From: Candidatus Latescibacterota bacterium | GTDB lineage: Bacteria; Latescibacterota; UBA2968; UBA8231 | Assembly: GCA_020852055.1 (NCBI GenBank) | Contig: JADZBP010000206.1 | Coordinates: forward strand, 1 to 64,000 | DNA length: 64,000 bases | Reading direction: 5' to 3' | Part shown: positions 30,573-40,821 of the stretch, piece by piece | Position numbering within the stretch: position 1 is the stretch's first letter | How the letters are laid out: the number at the start of each line of letters is the position of its first letter | The notes under the pieces: generated by a model | Database searches by the model: none | Told to the model about the DNA's origin: nothing | What the model saw: the letters and a program-made list of their open reading frames with translations, nothing else | Program-made: the position numbers and the translations under genes

Positions 30573-30889
30573 TGTTGTGCAGTGTATGTTGATAAAACAT
30601 AATACTTAATCCCCATCAATACAAGTATATATTAAAGCTCTTTCTATTCTTATTTTTATTGGGATTTTTCCCGGTCTTTTGACCCTATCCGTCCGGGTGG
30701 CAAAATAATAGCGTGCAGCAGCCTGGGTGCGGTGGGATCCAGAAACCACCCTGCACAGGCCTGGGCTTCCAGGGCCGACGGCAGGAGCCCGAACCTTTAG
30801 GGCATTGGGGGGAGGAGGAGGGGAACTGGGGATTGCTGGGCGCATCGCCCTTGGGGCAGAGCGGCGAGGCCGGGGATGTCAGGGGCGTA

Positions 30890-30928
30890 CACACGAACGG
30901 GTTGCCAATCTGGCAACCCGTTCGTGTG
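30890..30928. terminator. Perfect 18-bp hairpin just after gyrA (no T tract)
   Basis: cacacgaacgggttgcca atc tggcaacccgttcgtgtg; about 19 bp past the gyrA stop. Confidence 0.6.
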
Positions 30929-30946
30929 CGGAAATATCTCGGAAAA

Positions 30947-33445
30947 TCAGTTGTTGGGAGCGGCTTCCTCGCCTGGGGACCCGTTGGCCAGGGGGGCCTC
31001 GGGGTCGAGTTCGCCGGCCTCGGCTTGGGCTACCCGGGCCATACCGATCACCCGATCACCCTCGTCGATATTGATCAGTTTGACGCCCTGGGTATTGCGC
31101 CTGATGCGCGAAATACCTGCCACCGGTACCCGGATGACGATCCCGTTCTGGGTCATGATCATCACCTCATCGGCGTCCGTGACCTCTTTGCTGGCGACAA
31201 CCAGGCCGTTGCGTTCGGTGGTCTTGATATCAATCAACCCCTTGCCGCCGCGGTGGATTACCGAATATTCCCCGGTGTTGGTGCATTTGCCGTAGCCATT
31301 TTCGCAGATGGTCAGCAGGAGGCTCTGGCCATGCAGCACCACCATATCGACCACCACATCCTGCTCCCGCAGATCGATGCCCTTGACCCCGGTGGAAACC
31401 CGGCCCATGGGTCGGACCTCGCGTTCGGCAAACCGAACACTCATGCCGTGGCGGGTTTCGAGCAGGATATCCTGGCTGCCGTCGGTGATCGCGGCGCCGA
31501 TCAGGTCGTCGTCCTCCAGCAGATTGAGGGCGATGATGCCATCCCGGCGAACGTTTTTATACGCCGCCAGTACGGTCTTTTTCACCACGCCCTTGCGGGT
31601 GGCCGTGAAGAGGAAGGCCTCTTCAGAGAAGACATCGACCGGCACGACCGCGGAAATCTGCTCGTCCGGACTGATGGGCAGCAGGTTTACCAGGGGCCGG
31701 CCCTTGGAAGTGCGCTCCCCTACGGGGATTTTGTAGACCTTGAGCCAATAACACTTGCCTTTGGAGGTCAGGAAGAGGATATAGGAATGGGTCGAGGCCA
31801 GGAAAAGATGCTCGACGAAGTCCTCCTCCTTGGTCTGCATGCCGATCAGCCCACGCCCGCCCCGGTGCTGCACGCGGTAAGTGGTCGGGGACATGCGCTT
31901 GATGTACCCCCCACGAGAGATGGTCACCACCATCTCCTCTTTGGCGATCAGGTCCTCAATATCGAACTCCTCGGCGGAAAAGACGACCTCAGTGCGGCGT
32001 TCGTCGCCGAAGCGTTCGCGGATCTCGAGGATCTCCTCGCGGATCAGGTCCATCTGCAACTGATGACTACCCAAGATGTTGCGCAACTTGGTGATGAGTT
32101 GAACCAGTTCGTTGTACTCGTTTTCGATCTTCTCCCGCTCCAGCCCGGTCAGGCGCTGCAGGGGCATGGCCAGGATGGCCTGGCCCTGGACCTCGCTCAA
32201 CTCGAACTGAGCCATCAGCCGGTGGCGGGCTTCTTCCGGGTTGGCCGAACTGCGGATGAGCTGGATGATGGCGTCGATATGGTCGAGGGCGATACGCAGC
32301 CCTTCGAGGATATGGGCCCGGGCCTCGGCTTTCTCCAGATCGAAGCGCAAACGCCGCACCACCACCTCGTGCCGATGCTCTATATAATAGAATAACATCT
32401 GCTTGAGGTTCAGCAGTTGGGGCCGGCCCTTGACCAACGCCAGCATCATCACCCCGAAGGTGGTCTGCAGCATGCTGTGGGAGAAGAGCTGGTTCTGGAC
32501 CACCTCGGCATGGGCGTCGCGCTTAAGCTCGATCACCACCCGCAGGCCGTTGCGGCCGGATTCGTCGCGGATGTTGGCGATGCCATCGATAACCTTGTTC
32601 CGCACCAACTCGGCCATCTTCTCGAGCAGGCTGGACTTATCCACCAGGAAGGGGATTTCGGTGATGATCAGGCTTTCGCGGTCTTCCTTGTGGCTTTCCA
32701 CGTGTATACGCGCCCGCAACTGGATCATGCCGCGGCCGGTCCGGTAGGCCTGGAACACCTCCTGCATCCCGTAGATCACCCCGCCGGTGGGGAAGTCCGG
32801 GGCCTTGATGTGCCCCATCAACTCGTCGATGGTGACTTCGGGATTGTCGATGAGGGCGATGAGCCCGTCGGCGATCTCGCGCACGTTGTGCGGTGGGATC
32901 TTGGTGGCCATACCCACGGCAATGCCCACCGAACCGTTGCACAGGAGATTGGGAAACTTGGCCGGCAACACCTGGGGTTCCTGGCGGGTGTCGTCGTAGT
33001 TGCCGATGAAATTGACGGTGTTTTTCTCCAGATCGGCCAGCATCTCCATGGCCGGCCAACTCAACCGGGCCTCGGTATACCGCATCGCCGCCGGCGGGTA
33101 ACCGTCGATGGAGCCAAAATTGCCCTGGCCGTCCACCAGGGGATAACGCATGCGAAAGTTCTGGGCCAGGTGCACCAGGGTGGGGTACACGATGGCCTCG
33201 CCGTGCGGGTGGTAGTTCCCCGAGGTATCACCGGCGATCTTGGCGCACTTGCGGAACCCGCGGTTGGGCGCCAGACTCAGGTCGTTCATGGCCACCAGGA
33301 TCCGGCGCTGCGAGGGCTTCAGGCCGTCGCGCACGTCCGGCAAGGCGCGCGCCACGATGGTGCTCATGGCGTAGTCGAGGTAGGAAGTGCGCAGTTCGTC
33401 CTCGATTTTGACTTGAATGGTCCGGGCTGTTTTTAGCTCTGACAT
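30947..33445 (-). CDS. gyrA: DNA gyrase subunit A
   Basis: SYLDYAMSTIVARALPDVRDGLKPSQRRIL, GNYHPHGEAIVYPTLVHLAQ, QGNFGSIDGYPPAAMRYTEARL. Confidence 0.97.
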   Translation of the reverse strand: MSELKTARTIQVKIEDELRTSYLDYAMSTIVARALPDVRDGLKPSQRRILVAMNDLSLAPNRGFRKCAKIAGDTSGNYHPHGEAIVYPTLVHLAQNFRMRYPLVDGQGNFGSIDGYPPAAMRYTEARLSWPAMEMLADLEKNTVNFIGNYDDTRQEPQVLPAKFPNLLCNGSVGIAVGMATKIPPHNVREIADGLIALIDNPEVTIDELMGHIKAPDFPTGGVIYGMQEVFQAYRTGRGMIQLRARIHVESHKEDRESLIITEIPFLVDKSSLLEKMAELVRNKVIDGIANIRDESGRNGLRVVIELKRDAHAEVVQNQLFSHSMLQTTFGVMMLALVKGRPQLLNLKQMLFYYIEHRHEVVVRRLRFDLEKAEARAHILEGLRIALDHIDAIIQLIRSSANPEEARHRLMAQFELSEVQGQAILAMPLQRLTGLEREKIENEYNELVQLITKLRNILGSHQLQMDLIREEILEIRERFGDERRTEVVFSAEEFDIEDLIAKEEMVVTISRGGYIKRMSPTTYRVQHRGGRGLIGMQTKEEDFVEHLFLASTHSYILFLTSKGKCYWLKVYKIPVGERTSKGRPLVNLLPISPDEQISAVVPVDVFSEEAFLFTATRKGVVKKTVLAAYKNVRRDGIIALNLLEDDDLIGAAITDGSQDILLETRHGMSVRFAEREVRPMGRVSTGVKGIDLREQDVVVDMVVLHGQSLLLTICENGYGKCTNTGEYSVIHRGGKGLIDIKTTERNGLVVASKEVTDADEVMIMTQNGIVIRVPVAGISRIRRNTQGVKLINIDEGDRVIGMARVAQAEAGELDPEAPLANGSPGEEAAPNN

Positions 33446-33463
33446 GACCTGTGCGTATTCTCC

Positions 33464-35461
<1,998 letters not shown>

Positions 35462-35776
35462 TTAATCCCGCTTGCGTGTGTTCAACAGCACCAGTTCGGC
35501 GATTACCTTTTTGCCTGCGCTGGCATTCAGGCGATCGACGATTTCCTGTTTGACGAAATTGAGCTGGGTGCGCCAGGCCGGGGAACTCACGGCCACTTCG
35601 AGCTTGGCGTGGCGGATCTTGAGGGGGCGCGCATGACGGGCCAAGGGACCGGCCGCTTCGTCCCAGGCGATCAGAATCCGTGCCTCCAGCAGTTTTTCGC
35701 TCTGGCCGAGTTCAGCGATGGCGGCCTCGAGCAGGTTCTGGAGGGGCTCGGCGCCGGCTGGACGAGGTTCAGCCAT
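35462..35776 (-). CDS. DciA/DUF721 family protein
   Basis: WDEAAGPLARHARPLKIRHAKLEVAVSSPAWRTQLNFVKQEIVDRLNA; between recF and gyrB. Confidence 0.8.
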   Translation of the reverse strand: MAEPRPAGAEPLQNLLEAAIAELGQSEKLLEARILIAWDEAAGPLARHARPLKIRHAKLEVAVSSPAWRTQLNFVKQEIVDRLNASAGKKVIAELVLLNTRKRD

Positions 35777-36872
35777 CGAGCCAGATCTCACTGAAGCCAG
35801 CGCCCAGAGGCCCGTCGGGCCGCTTGGGGGACGTGAGGACCACCTGCTCGCAGGTGCCGATCAGCTCCATCAAGGCGGCGGATCGCTGGCTGTCCAATTC
35901 GGAGAAGACATCGTCCAGCAGCAATACGGGGTTTTGCCCGGTTTCGCCCGCCAGCACCTGAGTTTCGGTCAACTTCCAGGAGATCAACAGGGTTTTCATC
36001 TGGCCTTCGGAGGCAAAGGCATCGGCAGGATGGCCGTCGAGGGTGAACACCAACTGGTCCCGGTGGCTGCCGCAACGCGTATGGCCCAGGTGCAGTTCGG
36101 AACCCCGCCGCCCCCTCAGCTCCTGCTCCAGATCCGCGCACAACTGCTCCTCGGCAGGAGCAGGATCGTTGTTCATGCTGGCCGAGTATTCGTAACACAG
36201 CCCAGCCTTTTCGCGGTGCCCGCTAAGTAGGGCGTAGTACCTGTTCATCGCTGCCTGCATTCCCGCTAGCACCTCGAGACGGCGGAACCGGATCCGGGCA
36301 CCAAAGCGCGCCAGTTGCCGGTCCCAGGCATCCAATGCCTGGGCCTCGCTTTCGCGCAGCGTCCCTCGGCTCATCTTCAGCAGTTGGTTGCGCTGCGCCA
36401 GCACCCGTTGGTATTGTTGCAGATCGTGTAGGTAGGGTGCACTGGTTTGTGAAATGAGGATGTCGAGGAGGCGCCGGCGCTGGGCCGGAAAACGCATGAC
36501 CAGCGCGACATCTTCTGGGGAGAAATGAACCGTTTTGAAAATCCCGAGGATATCGGCGATGCGCGGCAGGGGAGTGCCGTCGCAGAAGATCCTCTTGCCT
36601 TCCTGGTTCCCGAAATAGAGCCGCAGCTGGTGGTGGTGAGGACCATCACCACAGACCGCCCTGATATCGAAATATTGCCCGTTGTGTGGCACTGCCTGCA
36701 CGTCCTGGGCGCCTCGCACCGATTTCCCGATGGACAGGTAGGAAATCGCCTCCAGGATATTGCTTTTCCCCCGCCCATTCGCCCCGCCGATCAGGATGCG
36801 ATCGGCATCGAACTGCAGGCGTAACTCACTGAAATTGCGGAAGGGCTGCAGCGTGATTTCGCGAATTCTCAC
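35769..36872 (-). CDS. recF: DNA replication/repair protein RecF
   Basis: MRIREITLQPFRNFSELRLQFDADRILIGGANGRGKSNILEAISYLS; LLLDDVFSELDSQRSAALMELI. Confidence 0.95.
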   Translation of the reverse strand: MRIREITLQPFRNFSELRLQFDADRILIGGANGRGKSNILEAISYLSIGKSVRGAQDVQAVPHNGQYFDIRAVCGDGPHHHQLRLYFGNQEGKRIFCDGTPLPRIADILGIFKTVHFSPEDVALVMRFPAQRRRLLDILISQTSAPYLHDLQQYQRVLAQRNQLLKMSRGTLRESEAQALDAWDRQLARFGARIRFRRLEVLAGMQAAMNRYYALLSGHREKAGLCYEYSASMNNDPAPAEEQLCADLEQELRGRRGSELHLGHTRCGSHRDQLVFTLDGHPADAFASEGQMKTLLISWKLTETQVLAGETGQNPVLLLDDVFSELDSQRSAALMELIGTCEQVVLTSPKRPDGPLGAGFSEIWLDG

Positions 36873-36881
36873 CCCACAACT

Positions 36882-38051
36882 TCAGGTGCTCGGCCTCAGC
36901 GGCATCAACAGGCAGAAGTAGTCCTCGGCCTGGTCCTGCTTGCCGGGGCGCACCAGGGCGGCAGTGACGGCATTGTGCAGCTCGAATATCACCTCGTCCG
37001 ATTCGATCTTGCGCAGGATCTCTATCAGGTAGTTGGCGTTGTAACCGACATCCAACTCTTCCTGGCTGTAGTTGGCTGGGATCACCTCCCGCGCCTCACC
37101 GCCGATCTCGGGACTTGCCGCCGACAGTTCCACCTGATTCTTGCTAATCCGCATCCGCACCTGATGGGTATGGGTGCTCGATAGGATGGACACCCGGCGC
37201 ACCGCCGGCAACAGCATCTCCTTGGAGATGCGCAGAATCTTGTCGTTCTGCCGCGGTATCACTGGTTCGTAATTGACGTAGGGTCCTTCGATCACCCGCG
37301 AGAGCACCTGGGTGGAACCCAAGTCGAACAGGATCTGGCTGGCCCCCAGGGTCAGGCGATGGATCCGGCGCTGCCCGCCGAGCACCTTCACCAGGTAGGC
37401 GCTCGCCTGGGGAGGCAGAATAACCTCGCCTGGCTTGTCCCCAACCTGAGACTTGAGATCCAGCAGGTGCCGGTTTCGCGCGAAGCGGTAGCCGTCTGTG
37501 GCCACCATGGTCATACCCTCGGCGTCGATGGCCCAGAGCACCCCATTCAGAACCGGCCGGGTTTCGTCTCGGGAAACGGCGAAGGAGGTTTTGTTCAACA
37601 TGCCGCCGACAAAGAGCGCCTCGGCTTCAGCTTCCTCCATCGCATCGAAATCGACCGATAGTCCTTCGATCGTGGAGGGCATCTCGGGGAATTCGTCCGG
37701 GGAAATCCCGGCCAGTGAATACACCCCTTCACTGCCCTCGATGGCGCCGAGTTTTCCGGACAGCAGCAACCGATTGTCCTGCACCTCGATACTCAGTTGT
37801 GAGGCCGGCCATTCGCGTGCGATTCCGGCGAACGTGCGAGCCGGGACGGTGATGCTCCCCGATTCGCGGATCACAGCGGGAACAGCGGTGCGGATGGACA
37901 AATCGAGGTCTGTGGCCGAGAGGATCAACTGGTCCCCTTCGCCGGTGAGCAGGATATTGGAGAGAATCGGCAGGGCAGGCTTCGAGGCAACCGCGTCGAT
38001 TACGGTGTCGATTCCCTGCCACAATTGGTCTCGATCAACAAGTATCTTCAT
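36882..38051 (-). CDS. dnaN: DNA polymerase III subunit beta
   Basis: KPALPILSNILLTGEGDQLILSATDLDLSIRTAVPA; terminal FCLLMPLR. Confidence 0.96.
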   Translation of the reverse strand: MKILVDRDQLWQGIDTVIDAVASKPALPILSNILLTGEGDQLILSATDLDLSIRTAVPAVIRESGSITVPARTFAGIAREWPASQLSIEVQDNRLLLSGKLGAIEGSEGVYSLAGISPDEFPEMPSTIEGLSVDFDAMEEAEAEALFVGGMLNKTSFAVSRDETRPVLNGVLWAIDAEGMTMVATDGYRFARNRHLLDLKSQVGDKPGEVILPPQASAYLVKVLGGQRRIHRLTLGASQILFDLGSTQVLSRVIEGPYVNYEPVIPRQNDKILRISKEMLLPAVRRVSILSSTHTHQVRMRISKNQVELSAASPEIGGEAREVIPANYSQEELDVGYNANYLIEILRKIESDEVIFELHNAVTAALVRPGKQDQAEDYFCLLMPLRPST

Positions 38052-38497
38052 AGGAAATAATATCTTGACGTAAAATATGGATTGTCAGGGTCAGTTTCTT
38101 CATCTAGAACTAAACTAATATATACTAATATACTATATAGTCAATAGAGAACTAAGGGTGATTATGGCAAAGGTGTTCGAGGTGTGTAGGGTTTTTGTCC
38201 ACACTCATTGTGTTATATACACAACAGTAATGTGTATGTACTTTATGTTTGTTTTTTAGTAGATACAATAATAGCTGTGAAAATGTGGATAATAACGACA
38301 CACTTGCGCAGGTGTGTGTTATAAGAATAATAAAATCAGTTACTTGAGATGTATTGAGGTGGAGCCTGTCGAGTGGGGAGGGGAGTGTGGATAACTAAAG
38401 ATATGAACACCCCCAGGATTGCAGATCGTGTCGGGAGGGAGATACACACAAATCAACAGTGCGAGTGTGGATAAATTGCGAGCGCTGTGGATTAGCT
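38052..38497. other. Candidate oriC: dnaA-dnaN intergenic region with DnaA boxes and AT-rich tract
   Basis: Three exact TGTGGATAA boxes (38284-38292, 38386-38394, 38466-38474) plus near match TGTGGATTA (38486-38494); AT-rich repeats at 38109-38140; adjacent to dnaA and dnaN. Confidence 0.85.
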
Positions 38498-39952
38498 TTA
38501 AAGCGGCCCCTGCCGCTGCTGTATCGAAGCAGAGAGGATTTCCACTAGATGTGCTAAGTTTGCGTCTTCTATACACTTTTTTTCGATGGTCTGCACCGCG
38601 TGGATTACGGTGGTATGGTCGCGGTTGCCAAAGTGTAGGCCAATGACTTTCAGCGGGTTTTGCGTCAGGCGCTTGGCTAGAAACATGGCGATCTGGCGGG
38701 CTAGGGCGATTTCCTGTTTTCGGGTCTTGCCGATCAACAACTCCGGGGCGATGCCGAAGTGGTCGGCGACTGCCTGTTGGATCGCCTCGATACCCAGGTG
38801 GGAGGATCGGACTGGCAGGCGCTCCTGGATGATCTTGCGGCAGACTTCGACGCTCAACTCGACCTGGTGCACGGCGCAGTAGGCCATCAGGTGGTTCAGG
38901 GCCCCCTCTAGTTCGCGGATATTTGAACTGATGAAGTTGCCCAGGAAGGATGCGACGTCGTCGGGTAGGGCGATGCCGCTGATCTCGGCCTTTTGGTGCA
39001 GAATGGCGATCCTGGTTTCCAGATCCGGCGGCTCGATACTGGTAACCAGACCCCACTTGAAACGCGAAATCAGCCGTTCCTCGAGCCCCTCGAGTTCCCC
39101 CGGGGGGCTATCGCAGGTCATGGCGATCTGCTTGCCGTTCTGGTGCAACGCATTGAAGGTGTGGAAGAACTCGTTTTGGGTGTGCTCCCCCTTGAGGAGG
39201 AACTGGATATCATCGATCAGCAGGATGTCGGCACTGCGGTAGAGGCGCTGGAATTCGGCCGTGCTTCGGGTCTTGATCGCCTCGATGAAGTTGCTCATGA
39301 ACTTCTCGGAAGGCACGTAGGCGACTCGCTCGGCGGTTTTTCGTGCTAACGCGTAATGCCCGATGGCCTGCAGCAAGTGAGTTTTGCCCAGGCCGACCCC
39401 GCCGTAGATCACCAGGGGGTTGAACTGGGTTTTTCCCGGGGACTTGGCCACGGCCTGGGCTGCTGCGTGGGAGAAGCGGTTGCCTTCCCCGATTACGAAG
39501 GTATCGAAGATATAGCGCTCGTTCAGTGGCGTGAAAAGGATGCTGGAGGACCATTCGTCACTGTGGGTGGGTAGATTCTGACCTTCCTCAGCGGCGGTGC
39601 GGGAACCGGGGGTCGGCATTCCGCTGGGTGAGGAACCCGAAGTTGAGTGGGCGGGGCCTGGTGTGGCGGGGGGGGCGATGGGTTCGGCGGTGGGTGTCTC
39701 CTGGCTGGTTATCGAAAAATGGATCCGCGGTTCGCGGCCGGTTTCGTCCTTGACCACCCGCTGTATCAGGCTCAGGTAGTTGTTTTCGATCCAGTCGGAG
39801 ATGATGGCGCTGGGCACCTCCAGCTCGAGGTTTCCCTCATCGAAATGTTTGGCTTTGGTCGGGCGGAACCAGGTGCTGAAGCTTTGAGGTCGGATTTGCC
39901 TCTCGATACTCAAAAGGCAATGAGCCCACAGTTCCTGGGGATCTTGGCTCAT
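38498..39952 (-). CDS. dnaA: Chromosomal replication initiator protein DnaA
   Basis: NPLVIYGGVGLGKTHLLQAIGHYAL, DILLIDDIQFLLKGEHTQNEFFHTFNALHQNGKQI, LHFGNRDHTTVIHAVQTIEK. Confidence 0.97.
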   Translation of the reverse strand: MSQDPQELWAHCLLSIERQIRPQSFSTWFRPTKAKHFDEGNLELEVPSAIISDWIENNYLSLIQRVVKDETGREPRIHFSITSQETPTAEPIAPPATPGPAHSTSGSSPSGMPTPGSRTAAEEGQNLPTHSDEWSSSILFTPLNERYIFDTFVIGEGNRFSHAAAQAVAKSPGKTQFNPLVIYGGVGLGKTHLLQAIGHYALARKTAERVAYVPSEKFMSNFIEAIKTRSTAEFQRLYRSADILLIDDIQFLLKGEHTQNEFFHTFNALHQNGKQIAMTCDSPPGELEGLEERLISRFKWGLVTSIEPPDLETRIAILHQKAEISGIALPDDVASFLGNFISSNIRELEGALNHLMAYCAVHQVELSVEVCRKIIQERLPVRSSHLGIEAIQQAVADHFGIAPELLIGKTRKQEIALARQIAMFLAKRLTQNPLKVIGLHFGNRDHTTVIHAVQTIEKKCIEDANLAHLVEILSASIQQRQGPL

Positions 39953-40058
39953 ATAGGCCTGTTCTGGGAGGCGTTTGCGCGTGGTGGGTCTCGAGAGTCA
40001 GTAAGCTAAAATAACCCCGGGGTCGCGTCAAGGGAAAGCAGGCTTGGAACAAAAACAG

Positions 40059-40087
40059 TTGACATGATGGTAGCAGACCCCTAAATT
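40059..40087 (+). promoter_or_regulatory. Putative sigma70-type promoter for rpmH-rnpA-yidD-yidC
   Basis: TTGACA (40059-40064), 17-nt spacer, TAAATT (40082-40087). Confidence 0.55.
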
Positions 40088-40143
40088 TTATAGTTTGAGT
40101 TTCTGGTCCAAAAATTCGTGCGAAATCCAAATGGGAGTTTACG

Positions 40144-40278
40144 GTGAAAAGGACTTATCAGCCCCATAGTCGCAAGCGCCACAATACTCATGGTTTTCGT
40201 CAGCGTATGCGCACTCCCGGCGGTCGGGCGGTGCTTGCCCGGCGGCGGCGGCGTGGTCGGAAGCGGCTTTGTGTCTGA
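40144..40278 (+). CDS. rpmH: 50S ribosomal protein L34 (GTG start)
   Basis: Translates [44 protein letters not shown]; missing from the supplied ORF track. Confidence 0.96.
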   Translation: MKRTYQPHSRKRHNTHGFRQRMRTPGGRAVLARRRRRGRKRLCV

Positions 40279-40285
40279 GATGTAA

Positions 40286-40558
40286 GTGTCTTCTGGCTGG
40301 TTGAAAGGCCAGAACCTTTGGGTTCGCGTTGGTCGTGCAGACGATCAGGACACGATTTTCGTGATCCGGCGAGCTCTTGGGACAGCTGTGGACCGCAATC
40401 GCCTGAAACGGCGTTTGCGGTCCATTTTCCGTGAAATCGGGAAAGCCCCCGTTCCTGTTGTTGTTCTTCCCCTCCCCTCGTCCGTCTTTCTTCAGTATCG
40501 CTCTCTACGGGATGAATTAGGCGCACTTCTTTCGCGGCTCAACGACGGTAGCGGTTGA
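40286..40558 (+). CDS. rnpA: Ribonuclease P protein component
   Basis: [38 protein letters not shown]; position between rpmH and yidD; start uncertain. Confidence 0.85.
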   Translation: MSSGWLKGQNLWVRVGRADDQDTIFVIRRALGTAVDRNRLKRRLRSIFREIGKAPVPVVVLPLPSSVFLQYRSLRDELGALLSRLNDGSG

Positions 40559-40767
40559 TGAAGCATATCGCCATCCTGCTGATCCAGGTTTACCGCTTCT
40601 TGCTCTCACCCCTTCTTCCACCGAGTTGTCGTTTTTTCCCCACCTGCTCCGACTACGCGATCCAGGCACTTCGAACCTATGGTTTTTTCCGGGGGAGTGG
40701 CCTGGCCCTCCGGAGATTGCTCCGGTGCCACCCTTGGGGCGGCCACGGGCATGATCCCATCGATTAG
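40558..40767 (+). CDS. yidD: Membrane protein insertion efficiency factor YidD
   Basis: [61 protein letters not shown]. Confidence 0.96.
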   Translation: MKHIAILLIQVYRFLLSPLLPPSCRFFPTCSDYAIQALRTYGFFRGSGLALRRLLRCHPWGGHGHDPID

Positions 40768-40821
40768 GTTTGGGTGTCTGGCCTTGATGTCTTTGTTTTT
40801 CCTTTTCCGAAGGCGCCTATA

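Noticed and set aside
30713-32395. 560-aa plus-strand ORF opposite gyrA
   Set aside because: Antisense shadow of gyrA; starts in non-coding G-rich sequence
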